Positions 25,866 through 34,399 of a stretch of 64,000 nucleotides of DNA are shown here, piece by piece. Numbering within the stretch: position 1 is the first letter of the stretch; each line of letters starts with the position of its first letter. This DNA is from Sphingobium sp. MI1205 (GTDB lineage: Bacteria > Pseudomonadota > Alphaproteobacteria > Sphingomonadales > Sphingomonadaceae). The notes beneath the pieces are model-generated. The model searched no databases, had not been told where the DNA came from, and worked only from the letters and a program-made list of their open reading frames with translations. The stretch spans positions 2,423,501 to 2,487,500 of the forward strand of contig NZ_CP005188.1 of assembly GCF_001563285.1 (NCBI RefSeq). The letters run 5' to 3'. Both the position numbers and the translations under genes were made by a program.

Positions 25866-26509
25866 GGCTGATCCTGCTGCTCACCGCGCGAGACTTGCGG
25901 CAGGCCTGGCAGTCTGCGGGACTATGGCTGCCGATCGCATTCCTGCTGCTGGTCGCCAGCCTCTATCCCTTTGCAGTGGGGCCGGACGCGGCGCTGCTGC
26001 GGCGGTCGGGCGGAGGTATGCTGTGGATCGCGGCGCTGCTCGCCAGCCTGCTGCCGGTCGATCGGCTGATCGCGCCGGACCGGGACGCTGGCGTGCTGGA
26101 CCAGATCGCCCTGCGCGGCATTGGCGAGGAGATGGTGATATTGTCGCGGCTGATCGCGCATTGGCTTGGCTTCGGCCCGGCACTGATGATCGCAACCTTG
26201 CCAGCGGCGGCGCTGCTGAAGCTGGACGGGGCGACGATAGGGCTGCTGGAACTGGGCTTGCTGATCGGAACCCCGGCGCTGGCTGCGCTGGGGCTGCTGG
26301 TAGCGAGTCTCACGGCGGGACTGCGGTCTAGCGGCGCGCTGTCAGGGCTGCTGGCATTGCCGCTGGCGGTGCCGCTGCTGATCTTCGGCGCGGGGACGTT
26401 GGGGGATGGCAGCGGCGCGGCGCTCAAATTCCTGGGGGCAGCGTCGCTGCTGCTGGTGGCGATCACGCCATTTGCAGGCGGCGCGGCGATCCGGGCCGGT
26501 CGCGAATGA
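25862..26509 (+). CDS. ccmB: Heme exporter membrane subunit CcmB
   Basis: An inner-membrane partner of CcmA, 215 residues from a GTG at 25862 that overlaps the ccmA stop (GTGA). It begins LILLLTARDLRQAWQS, has six hydrophobic segments, and carries the CcmB landmark LLPVDRLIAPDRDAGVLDQ (about 61-79). The C-terminal FAGGAAIR also fits. ccmC would normally follow but is replaced here by an EamA transporter gene that overlaps by four bases; ccmC-I must lie elsewhere. Confidence 0.94.
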   Translation: MRLILLLTARDLRQAWQSAGLWLPIAFLLLVASLYPFAVGPDAALLRRSGGGMLWIAALLASLLPVDRLIAPDRDAGVLDQIALRGIGEEMVILSRLIAHWLGFGPALMIATLPAAALLKLDGATIGLLELGLLIGTPALAALGLLVASLTAGLRSSGALSGLLALPLAVPLLIFGAGTLGDGSGAALKFLGAASLLLVAITPFAGGAAIRAGRE

Positions 26510-27396
26510 TCGCAATCGGCGCCTCACTGCTGTTCGTCCTCATCTGGTCCACCGGCTTCATCGTTGCGCGGGGAATGGCGCCGCATGGCGCGCCCGAACT
26601 GATATTAAGCATCCGGCTGACGCTGACGGCGATGCTGCTGGCCATGATCGCTTTGGGCGCACGGCAGAAACTGCCCCGCGGGAAGCGATTAATGCTGCAC
26701 ATCGTTGCGGGCGCGATGCTGCATGGCGTCTATCTGACAGTGAGTTGGTGGGCCGTCTATAATGGCATGCCAGCGGGAATCATGGCATTGTTGGGGGCGT
26801 TGCAACCCTTGATGGTCGCGGTGGCGAGCGTGGCCCTGCTGGGCGACCGGCTGCTAGGCCGCGCATGGGCAGGGCTCGCCATAGCAATTACAGGCGTCAC
26901 CTGCGTACTTTTGCCAGCGATCGAGCGATCCGGTGCGGACGGCATCCCGCTAATCCCTGCCATTGCCGGATTCGTCGCAGTGATCGGCATGACCGGCGGC
27001 ACAATGGTGCAGCGCGGTTCGATCGCGCGCGATGGCATCTGGATTTCAGGCGCTGTGCAGAATGCAGGTGGAGCGCTGGTCGCGATCGGCGCTGTGCTGA
27101 CAATCGGTGAGATGCGCTGGGACAATAGTCCATTGCTATGGATGGGGCTTGGCTGGTCGGTGCTGGGCTTGTCGGCAGGCGGGCTGTCCTTGCTGATCTG
27201 GCTGGTGCGGAAACAGGGGCCGACCCGTATGTCGATGCTGCTGCTGCTCGTGCCGCCATTGGCCGCTATCGAAGCCTGGCTGCTGTTCGACGAGCGGCTG
27301 GGGCCAGTCCAGTTGGCGGGATTCGCGCTGGCGCTGGTGGGCGTGCTTTTGGGACGGTCGCGAGGCAATCGCGAAACGGTAAACGAGCCAGCCTGA
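26506..27396 (+). CDS. EamA/DMT-family transporter
   Basis: A 296-residue inner-membrane protein with ten hydrophobic helices in two EamA repeats. It starts LLFVLIWSTGFIVAR, which is typical, and the first repeat ends in LLGDRLLGRAWAGLAIAITGV; the second ends in LLFDERLGPVQLAGFALALVGV. DMT carriers export amino acids, metabolites or drugs; the substrate cannot be inferred. The start overlaps the ccmB stop (ATGA), so it is expressed with ccmAB, but a functional link to cytochrome c assembly is unproven. Confidence 0.9.
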   Translation: MIAIGASLLFVLIWSTGFIVARGMAPHGAPELILSIRLTLTAMLLAMIALGARQKLPRGKRLMLHIVAGAMLHGVYLTVSWWAVYNGMPAGIMALLGALQPLMVAVASVALLGDRLLGRAWAGLAIAITGVTCVLLPAIERSGADGIPLIPAIAGFVAVIGMTGGTMVQRGSIARDGIWISGAVQNAGGALVAIGAVLTIGEMRWDNSPLLWMGLGWSVLGLSAGGLSLLIWLVRKQGPTRMSMLLLLVPPLAAIEAWLLFDERLGPVQLAGFALALVGVLLGRSRGNRETVNEPA

Positions 27397-27411
27397 CCAA
27401 TAGGGCGGCGT

Positions 27412-27690
27412 TCAGCTTTCGCGTAGCCGTTCATGATGGCGGATCACTTCATCGATGATGAAGCGCAGGAATTTTTCGGTAAAGTCCGGGTCGAGATTGG
27501 CATCGGTCGCAAGCTGACGCAGGCGGGCGATCTGGCGTTCCTCACGGCCGGGGTCGGCAGGCGGCAGGTCATGGGTCGCCTTATATTCGCCGACCGCCTG
27601 TGTGACCTTGAAACGCTCGGCAAGCATGAACACGAGCGCGGCGTCGATATTGTCGATGCTCTCGCGATACCCTTTCAAAGTCTCGTCCAC
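27412..27690 (-). CDS. Chorismate mutase (AroQ type)
   Basis: Converts chorismate to prephenate for Phe/Tyr synthesis. The 92-residue all-helical protein from a GTG at 27690 has helix 1 RESIDNIDAALVFMLAER (the IDxxD/ERF pattern), a lysine in GEYKA, PGREERQIARL (the conserved ...REE), and a C-terminal FIIDEVIRHHE helix. Length fits a monofunctional AroQ domain. It is convergent with the EamA gene and divergent from the polyprenyl synthase gene. Confidence 0.9.
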   Translation of the reverse strand: MDETLKGYRESIDNIDAALVFMLAERFKVTQAVGEYKATHDLPPADPGREERQIARLRQLATDANLDPDFTEKFLRFIIDEVIRHHERLRES

Positions 27691-27792
27691 GCCTGTCCTC
27701 CCAATCTTCGCGCGCTTTTTGCGCCATCCCGCGCCGCGCGCAAGCTATTCCCGCTTGCCATCTGCATTTTGCGCCGCCACATGGGCCGGGTC

Positions 27793-28821
27793 ATGACCGC
27801 ACCCGCCTCCGGCAATGTCCATCCCATCGGCCGCGCCAACGGCGCGCCTTCGCTCGCCCCGATGATGGCGCTGGTCGCCCAGGGCATGAACCATGTGAAT
27901 GTCGTCATTTTGGACCGGATGCAGTCGCGCATACCGCTGATCCCCGAATTGGCGGGCCATCTGATCGCAGGCGGCGGCAAACGGATGCGGCCGATGCTGA
28001 CGCTCGCCTGCGCGCAGCTGGTGGGCTATGCGGGAAGCCGCCATTACAAGCTGGCCGCGGCGGTCGAGTTCATCCACACCGCCACGCTGCTGCACGATGA
28101 TGTGGTCGATGGGTCGGGCCTGCGCCGGGGCCGCAAGACCGCCAACATCATCTGGGGCAACAGCGCCAGCGTGCTGGTTGGCGACTTCCTGTTTTCCCGC
28201 GCCTTCGAACTGATGGTCGAGGCGGAATCGCTCAAGGTGCTCAAGATCCTGTCCAACGCCTCGGCGGTGATCGCCGAGGGTGAGGTCAACCAGCTGACCG
28301 CCCAGCGCAAGATCGACACCAGCGAAGAACAATATCTGGACATTATCGGCGCAAAGACCGCCGCCCTGTTCGCAGCCGCATGCCGGATTTCGGCGGTCGT
28401 CGCGGACCGGGACGAGGCGGAGGAAAAGGCGCTGGACGTCTATGGCCGCAACCTCGGCATCGCATTCCAACTAATCGACGACGCCATCGACTATGAATCG
28501 GATGGCGCGACCATGGGCAAGGATGCAGGCGACGATTTCCGCGATGGCAAGGTAACGCTGCCGGTAATCCTGGCCTATGCGCGCGGCGCCGAAGACGATC
28601 GCGCTTTCTGGAAGCAGGCTATGGCGGGCAACCGGGTGGCCGACGAGGACCTGGCGCATGCAACGCAGCTGCTGCGCAAGACGGGCGCGATTGACGACAC
28701 GCTGGCGCGGGCGCGGCTCTATGGCCAGCGGGCGATCGATGCACTGGGTCAGTTCGACTCAGGCAGCGCCAAGGCCGCGCTGACCGAGGCGGTCGAGTTC
28801 GCCATTGCACGCGCTTATTGA
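27793..28821 (+). CDS. Polyprenyl diphosphate synthase (long-chain, octa/decaprenyl type)
   Basis: Builds the isoprenoid tail of ubiquinone from FPP/GGPP and IPP. The 342-residue protein from the ATG at 27793 (an ATG at 27781 is possible) has the first Asp-rich motif DDVVD (102-106, in LLHDDVVDGSGLRRG) and the second DDAID (229-233), with GGKRMRP (61-67) for IPP binding. The FARM positions before DDxxD have small or His/Thr residues rather than bulky ones, consistent with long chains. Sphingomonads use Q-10, so a decaprenyl synthase is the likeliest role (inference). Confidence 0.93.
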   Translation: MTAPASGNVHPIGRANGAPSLAPMMALVAQGMNHVNVVILDRMQSRIPLIPELAGHLIAGGGKRMRPMLTLACAQLVGYAGSRHYKLAAAVEFIHTATLLHDDVVDGSGLRRGRKTANIIWGNSASVLVGDFLFSRAFELMVEAESLKVLKILSNASAVIAEGEVNQLTAQRKIDTSEEQYLDIIGAKTAALFAAACRISAVVADRDEAEEKALDVYGRNLGIAFQLIDDAIDYESDGATMGKDAGDDFRDGKVTLPVILAYARGAEDDRAFWKQAMAGNRVADEDLAHATQLLRKTGAIDDTLARARLYGQRAIDALGQFDSGSAKAALTEAVEFAIARAY

Positions 28822-28855
28822 GGAATTGGGACTTCCCGATCGTATCATGTTGCGT

Positions 28856-28886
28856 CCCGCCGATTGCGTTCGCAAGCTCGGGCGGG
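28856..28886. other. GC-rich hairpin between polyprenyl synthase and TSUP genes
   Basis: CCCGCCGA pairs with TCGGGCGGG (one bulge) and the inner TTGCG/CGCAA completes a long stem. No T run follows on the plus strand. It is either a weak terminator or a transcript-processing structure. Confidence 0.4.
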
Positions 28887-28913
28887 CGGCAGGATGAGCG
28901 GGGCGCCCCTTAC

Positions 28914-29693
28914 ATGATCTTATCTCCCGAAACTCTGGCTTTCCTGATGGGGGCCGCGCTGATTGCCGGGTGCATCGACGCCATGGCGGGCGGCGGTGGC
29001 CTGATCGCCTTGCCCGCGCTGCTCGCCGCCGGGGTGCCGCCCGTCCCCGCCGTTGCCACCAACAAGCTGCAATCCTCCCTTGGCACCTTCGGCGCCTGCA
29101 TCGCTTACGCGCGGGCGGGACATATGGATCTGAAAGCCTATCGTTGGCCGATCATCGCCGCCTTTGCCGGGTCAGTGGGCGGCGCATGGCTGATCCAGCG
29201 CGTGGACCCTGCCATTCTGGCGGGACTGATGCCCGCGCTGCTGATTGCACTCGCCGCCTATTTCACCTTTTCCCCCAAGGTGAGCGAGATGGATCGGCGC
29301 AGCCGGGTGGGCATCGTCGCGCTGAGCCTGCTGATCGGGGGAATCGGCTTTTATGACGGCTTTTTCGGCCCCGGCGCGGGCGCTTTCTACACGACCATAT
29401 TCGTGGCGCTGGGCGGGTTGGGGCTGGTCCGGGCGACGGCGCAGACGAAAGCCGCGAATTTCGCGAGCAACATCGCCGGGTTGATGACGATGATCGCGGG
29501 CGGCCATGTGATCTGGATCGCCGGGCTGGCGATGGCCGTGGGCAGCATCACCGGCGGGCAGATCGGGTCGCATCTGGCCATGCGGTTCGGCAGCAAGCTG
29601 ATCCGGCCGCTATTGATCGTCATGTCGCTGGGGCTGACGGCGAAGATGCTGCTGGACCCGACGAATCCGGTGCACGCCCTGCTTTTTGGATAG
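28914..29693 (+). CDS. TSUP (TauE/SafE-like) family permease
   Basis: A second TSUP member, 259 residues, from the ATG at 28914. The half-repeats are marked by CIDAMAGGGGLIALPALL (near 20-37) and GFYDGFFGPGAGAFYT (about 145-160). The tail of the first helix and NKLQSSLGT match the YfcA/TSUP subgroup rather than the exporter at 2.8 kb. About eight hydrophobic segments are present. Its substrate is probably a small anion or organosulfur compound (family inference). No accessory gene is adjacent. Confidence 0.88.
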   Translation: MILSPETLAFLMGAALIAGCIDAMAGGGGLIALPALLAAGVPPVPAVATNKLQSSLGTFGACIAYARAGHMDLKAYRWPIIAAFAGSVGGAWLIQRVDPAILAGLMPALLIALAAYFTFSPKVSEMDRRSRVGIVALSLLIGGIGFYDGFFGPGAGAFYTTIFVALGGLGLVRATAQTKAANFASNIAGLMTMIAGGHVIWIAGLAMAVGSITGGQIGSHLAMRFGSKLIRPLLIVMSLGLTAKMLLDPTNPVHALLFG

Positions 29694-29768
29694 CCACGCA
29701 TATCGGTGGCGTGGCGGGCGGGTTCGATGGCTTGCGCTGACGGCTGATTGGCGCGACAGGGACGCAGG

Positions 29769-32225
29769 ATGAGTGCCCCGCTACCCATATATGATGTTCT
29801 GCCCCGGCTGCTGGACGCGCTGCGAAAGGCAAGCAACGCCGTACTCGTCGCGCCGCCCGGCGCGGGCAAGACGACGGCGGTCGCCCCTGCCCTGCTGAAC
29901 GAGCCATGGTGCACGGGCCAGATCCTGCTGCTGTCCCCCCGCAGGCTGGCGGCCCGCGCGGCGGCGGAACGTATCGCCGAAATGATGGGCGAGGCGGCGG
30001 GCGGAACCGTTGGCTATGCCACGCGCATGGACAGCAAGCAGTCGGCACGGACGCGCATCCTGGTGTTGACCGAGGGTATTTTCGTGCGGCGGATACAGGA
30101 TGATCCTGAACTGTCGGGCGTGTCGGCAGTGCTGTTTGACGAAGTGCATGAGCGGAGCCTGGACAGCGATTTCGGCCTGGCTCTGGCGCTGGATGCTCAG
30201 GGCGCGTTGCGGCCGGACCTGCGCATCGTGCCGATGTCGGCGACACTGGACGGCGCGCGCTTCGCGGCCTTGCTGGACAACGCGCCGGTGTTGGAGAGCG
30301 AGGGGCGGATACAACCGCTGGAACTGCGGCATCTGGGGCGGTCGGCGGAAAGGCGGATCGAGGACGAGATGGCTGCGGCCGTGCGGCGCGCGCTGACCGA
30401 AGAAAGCAAAGGAGACCTGCTCGCCTTCCTGCCCGGCGTCGGCGAGATCGAACGGACGGCGGAGCGACTGGAGGGACTGGGCGTCGAGGTGCACCGGTTG
30501 CACGGCAGCCTCGATCCCGCAGCCCAGCGGGCCGCCATCCGGCCATCGCGCGAGGGGCTGCGCAAGGTCATTCTGGCGACGTCCATCGCTGAAACAAGCC
30601 TGACCATTGATGGCGTGCGGATCGTGATCGATTCGGGGCTGGCGCGCCGTCCGCGCTATGACCGGGCAGCCGGCGTGACGCGCCTTGTCACCGAACGGGC
30701 AAGCCAGGCGGCGGCGACGCAGCGGGCAGGACGCGCTGCGCGGCAACGGCCAGGTGTAGCCTACCGCCTGTGGGAAGCGGCGGCGACGGCGGGCATGCCG
30801 CCCTTTGACCCGCCCGAAATTCTGGAAAGCGACCTGTCGAGCCTGTTGCTCGACTGCACTCTGTGGGGGGTGAGCGATCCGGCTAGCCTGCGCTGGCTCG
30901 ATGTCCCGCCTGCGGCTGCGCTGAGCGAGGCGAGAACGCGGCTGACGGCGCTGGAAGCGCTGGATAAGGACGGCCGGATCACGGCGCATGGCAAGGCGCT
31001 GGCCCGGCTGCCGCTTGCCCCGCGGATCGGCCATATGCTGATCCGGGCGGGTGAGATGGGTCTGGCGGAGGTTGCCGCCGACGTAGCCGTGCTGCTGGGC
31101 GAGCGCGGAGTCGGTGGGCAGGACATCGACCTGTCGCAACGGCGGATGCGATGGCGGCGGGAGTCCGGGAAGCGGGCCGACGCGGCCCGGGCAATGGCGA
31201 GGCGATGGGCTGGCCTGATAAAGGTCACGCCGACCCCTTCTGGCGGCGGGAAGGGAGACAGGAGCATCGGCCTTTGTCTCGCCCTCGCCTTTCCCGACCG
31301 GGTGGCGAAGCGCCGGTCCGCAGACGGCGCGGACTGGGCCAGCGTGGGTGGGCGCGGCTTCCGGCTGGACCCCGCCAGCCCGCTCGCGCGGGAGGAGTGG
31401 CTGGCGGTTGGCGAAGTGCAGGGCAGCGCTGCGGGTGCGCGGATATTGTCTGCCGCGCCGATCGACGAGGACGATGTGCTGCGCCTGTTCAGCGACCGGG
31501 TGGCGGAACATCGCACCGTGCGCTTCCGGCCCGAGACCGGCGGGATAGAGGCGCTGCGGGAAAGGCGGCTCGGCGCGGTACGGCTTTCGTCCGGGTCGGA
31601 TGACAGGCCGGACCCAGACGCAGTGGCGGTGGCTCTGCTGGACGGCGTCAGGCGTGGCGGGCTGGACCTGCTGCCCTGGTCGGAGGCCGCGCGGTCACTC
31701 AGGATGCGGGCGGGGTTCGCCGGGATCGAGGCGCTTTCGGACGCGGCGCTGATCACCAGCCTCGACGAGTGGCTCCTACCCCTGCTCACGGGCAAGCGGC
31801 GCCTGTCGGACATTGACCGGTCGCAGCTGTCGGCAGTGCTGGAAGGGCTGATCGGCTGGGACGGCAAGCAACAGCTCGACCGGCTCGCCCCGCCGGATTT
31901 CCGCTCGCCTGCGGGGAGCAGCAATGCGATCGATTATGCCGCAGAGGGCGGGCCCAAGGTCGAATTGCGGGTGCAGGCGCTGTTCGGCCTGGCCGAGCAT
32001 CCGGTCGTCGGGAGCGAACGGATCCCGCTTGTCCTGTCGCTGACGTCTCCTGCGGGACGGCCGATCCAGACGACGCGCGACCTGCCCGGCTTTTGGGCGG
32101 GAAGCTGGAGCGCGGTCGCCAAGGAGATGCGCGGCCGATATCCAAGACATCCCTGGCCCGACGATCCTGCGGGCGCCGCCGCAACGCTACGCACGAAACG
32201 CGCCGATACCCGCCGCAAGCCTTGA
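29769..32225 (+). CDS. hrpB: ATP-dependent helicase HrpB
   Basis: A DExH-type RNA helicase of 818 residues. It has Walker A APPGAGKTT (28-36), DEVH as motif II (in LFDEVHERSLDSDF, about 124-137), SAT, then motif VI QRAGRAAR and a long HrpB-specific C-terminal region with LDPASPLAREEWL and GxW-rich stretches. The start is the ATG at 29769; an in-frame TTG at 29748 is less likely. HrpB's cellular role is poorly defined. It is followed after 56 bases by the complex I subunit gene. Confidence 0.94.
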   Translation: MSAPLPIYDVLPRLLDALRKASNAVLVAPPGAGKTTAVAPALLNEPWCTGQILLLSPRRLAARAAAERIAEMMGEAAGGTVGYATRMDSKQSARTRILVLTEGIFVRRIQDDPELSGVSAVLFDEVHERSLDSDFGLALALDAQGALRPDLRIVPMSATLDGARFAALLDNAPVLESEGRIQPLELRHLGRSAERRIEDEMAAAVRRALTEESKGDLLAFLPGVGEIERTAERLEGLGVEVHRLHGSLDPAAQRAAIRPSREGLRKVILATSIAETSLTIDGVRIVIDSGLARRPRYDRAAGVTRLVTERASQAAATQRAGRAARQRPGVAYRLWEAAATAGMPPFDPPEILESDLSSLLLDCTLWGVSDPASLRWLDVPPAAALSEARTRLTALEALDKDGRITAHGKALARLPLAPRIGHMLIRAGEMGLAEVAADVAVLLGERGVGGQDIDLSQRRMRWRRESGKRADAARAMARRWAGLIKVTPTPSGGGKGDRSIGLCLALAFPDRVAKRRSADGADWASVGGRGFRLDPASPLAREEWLAVGEVQGSAAGARILSAAPIDEDDVLRLFSDRVAEHRTVRFRPETGGIEALRERRLGAVRLSSGSDDRPDPDAVAVALLDGVRRGGLDLLPWSEAARSLRMRAGFAGIEALSDAALITSLDEWLLPLLTGKRRLSDIDRSQLSAVLEGLIGWDGKQQLDRLAPPDFRSPAGSSNAIDYAAEGGPKVELRVQALFGLAEHPVVGSERIPLVLSLTSPAGRPIQTTRDLPGFWAGSWSAVAKEMRGRYPRHPWPDDPAGAAATLRTKRADTRRKP

Positions 32226-32281
32226 CTTCCAGACACCCGCTGGTGCAACGGAGCCATCGCCCCAAGGAGTTTGACGCCACG

Positions 32282-32560
32282 ATGGCTGCGCGCATCTATC
32301 AGATCCAGAAGAACGCTCTTCAGTCCGGCAAGGCGCGGACCGACAAATGGGTGCTGGAGTTCGCACCGAGCGAGGCGAAAAAGCCCGATCCCCTGACGGG
32401 CTGGGCCGGATCAGGCGATACGCAGAGCCAGGTGAAGCTGACTTTTCCCTCGCAGGACGCCGCGCGCGCCTATGCCGACAAATATGGCATCGACTACAGC
32501 CTCATTGCCACGCCGCCCAAGACGTTGAAGATTCAGGCATACGCCGACAATTTCCGCTGA
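32282..32560 (+). CDS. ETC complex I subunit (NDUFS4/AQDQ-like)
   Basis: A supernumerary NADH dehydrogenase subunit conserved between alphaproteobacteria and mitochondria. The 92-residue protein starts ARIYQIQKNALQSGKA and has the family core WVLEFAPSEAKKPDPLTGWAGSGD (about 27-50), with the LKIQAYADNF ending. It likely sits on the peripheral arm and stabilises the N module (known for NDUFS4; inferred here). The AAGGAG before the ATG is a good ribosome site. Its place between hrpB and the ACP/spt pair has no obvious functional meaning. Confidence 0.93.
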   Translation: MAARIYQIQKNALQSGKARTDKWVLEFAPSEAKKPDPLTGWAGSGDTQSQVKLTFPSQDAARAYADKYGIDYSLIATPPKTLKIQAYADNFR

Positions 32561-32678
32561 CACCCAAATCGGTGGCACAATCGGGCGCGATGCTGCCCGA
32601 TTGCCGCCTTATTCCCTTGCCAAGAGGCGAGGCTTGGGGGCAAAAGCCACCCTTTCACGGGAAAGCTTTGAACAGATA

Positions 32679-32921
32679 ATGACGGATCGCCAGCAGATTT
32701 TCGATAGCATCACCGCGCAGATCGGCCCCTTCAACAAGAAGGGCGTCGAACTGAGCGAGGCCACCACCTTTGCAGGCGACCTGGAATGGGACAGCCTGAC
32801 GGTGATGGATTTCGTCGCGGCGATCGAGGACGAGTTCGACATCATCATCACGATGAACATGCAGGCCGAAATCGAGACCGTCGGCCAGCTTGTCGATGCT
32901 GTGGCGAAGCTGAAAGGCTGA
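32679..32921 (+). CDS. Acyl carrier protein, probably dedicated to sphingolipid synthesis
   Basis: An 80-residue ACP with the phosphopantetheine serine at position 39 in the motif WDSLTVMDF (DSLT rather than the DSLD of housekeeping AcpP), flanked by an acidic helix ending EDEFDI. The departure from DSLD and the location 93 bases before spt suggest a specialised carrier. In Caulobacter a dedicated ACP gene sits near spt in the sphingolipid locus (known); the same role here is inference. A general acpP should exist elsewhere. Confidence 0.88.
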   Translation: MTDRQQIFDSITAQIGPFNKKGVELSEATTFAGDLEWDSLTVMDFVAAIEDEFDIIITMNMQAEIETVGQLVDAVAKLKG

Positions 32922-33014
32922 TCCGGGCTGCTTTCGCAAGCGGGCGAAACGACCCGCGCATTCGCGTAACGTCCCACCGCTCAAGTGGGGACGAACGGAT
33001 ATTTGGATAACGAG

Positions 33015-34277
33015 ATGACAGACGCAGCGGAAACCGCCACCGACGCCCACACGCCCGCCGAAGTGACCGGCGCGCGCGACCTGTTTTCCAAATTCGATCC
33101 GCTGATCGCCGAGCGCGAGGCGCTGCTGGCGACTGGCGTGCGCGATCCCTTTGCGATCGTCATGGACGAGGTGAAGTCACCGACCCAGGCGGTTATCAAG
33201 GGCCGGGAAACGATCCTGCTCGGCACCTATAATTATATGGGCATGACGTTCGACCCGGATGTGGTCGCGGCGGGCAAGAAGGCGCTGGACGAATTTGGCG
33301 CTGGCACGACCGGCAGCCGCGTGCTGAACGGCACCTATCAGGGCCACAAGGAAGTCGAAGAGGCGCTCAAGGAATTTTACGGCACCTCCGGCGCGATGGT
33401 CTTTTCCACCGGTTACCAGGCCAATCTGGGCATGATCTCCACATTGGCGGGTCGTGGCGATTACATCATTCTGGATGCCGACAGTCACGCCTCCATCTAT
33501 GACGGCTGCTTCCTGGGCGATGCGGAGATCGTCCGTTTCCGCCACAACAGCGTCGAGGATCTGGACAAGCGCCTTGGCCGCCTGCCTGCGGACGCGCAGA
33601 AGCTGGTCGTGCTGGAAGGCGTCTATTCGATGCTGGGCGACGTCGCCCCCCTGCCCGAGATGGTCGCGGCTGTGCGCAAGCATCCCAATTGCATGATCCT
33701 GGTCGATGAAGCGCATGGCATGGGCTTTTTCGGAGCCAACGGGCGCGGCGTGTATGAAGAGCAGGGCGTCGAGAATGACGTCGATTTCGTCGTCGGCACC
33801 TTTTCCAAATCAGTTGGCACGGTGGGTGGATTCTGCGTGTCCAACCATCCCAAGTTCGAAGTGCTGCGCCTGGTCTGCCGTCCCTATGTCTTCACCGCAT
33901 CGCTGCCGCCCAGCGTGGTCGCCACCGCCGCCACCTCGATCCGCAAGCTCATGCATGCGGGGGAAAAGCGCGCGCATCTTTGGAAGAACAGCCAGAGGTT
34001 GCACAAGGGCCTGACGGACCTTGGTTTCAAGCTGGGGACTGAAACGCCCCAATCGGCAATCATCGCCGTAATCCTGACCGATCAGACCCAGGCTGTTGCG
34101 ATGTGGCAGGCGCTGCTGGAACTGGGTCTCTATGTCAACATGGCTCGGCCGCCCGCGACACCGGCTGGCACGTTCCTGCTACGCTGCTCGCTTTGCGCAG
34201 AGCATAGCGACGAACAGGTCGGGCAGATCATCGGCATATTCGAGGTCGCTGGAAAGGCGACCGGAGCCATCGCTTAA
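33015..34277 (+). CDS. spt: Serine palmitoyltransferase
   Basis: The first and committed enzyme of sphingolipid synthesis, condensing serine with an acyl thioester to 3-ketosphinganine. It is a soluble PLP enzyme of the alpha-oxoamine synthase family. Its 420 residues equal the Sphingomonas paucimobilis enzyme in length. The PLP-binding lysine is K265 in GTFSKSVGTVGGF, with the cofactor-contacting D231 and H234 in LVDEAHGMGFF and the stacking histidine in DADSHAS (158). GTTGSR and GTYQGH precede. The start is the ATG at 33015. It is preceded by an ACP gene, suggesting an acyl-ACP may serve as donor in vivo (inference). Confidence 0.96.
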   Translation: MTDAAETATDAHTPAEVTGARDLFSKFDPLIAEREALLATGVRDPFAIVMDEVKSPTQAVIKGRETILLGTYNYMGMTFDPDVVAAGKKALDEFGAGTTGSRVLNGTYQGHKEVEEALKEFYGTSGAMVFSTGYQANLGMISTLAGRGDYIILDADSHASIYDGCFLGDAEIVRFRHNSVEDLDKRLGRLPADAQKLVVLEGVYSMLGDVAPLPEMVAAVRKHPNCMILVDEAHGMGFFGANGRGVYEEQGVENDVDFVVGTFSKSVGTVGGFCVSNHPKFEVLRLVCRPYVFTASLPPSVVATAATSIRKLMHAGEKRAHLWKNSQRLHKGLTDLGFKLGTETPQSAIIAVILTDQTQAVAMWQALLELGLYVNMARPPATPAGTFLLRCSLCAEHSDEQVGQIIGIFEVAGKATGAIA

Positions 34278-34399
34278 TCGCGCCAGCAAGCGCCTTGCCG
34301 CCTTTGCGACGCGAGTGTCCGACGAAGGGCAACAACATCGGGGAACCTTTTCATCCTTGATATTTCGCCGGTAATACTGTTCGACTAATGTAAGGGTTG

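Noticed and set aside
29781..31511. 576-residue open frame opposite hrpB
   Set aside because: Shadow of a GC-rich coding strand; composition is Arg/His/Pro noise without domains.
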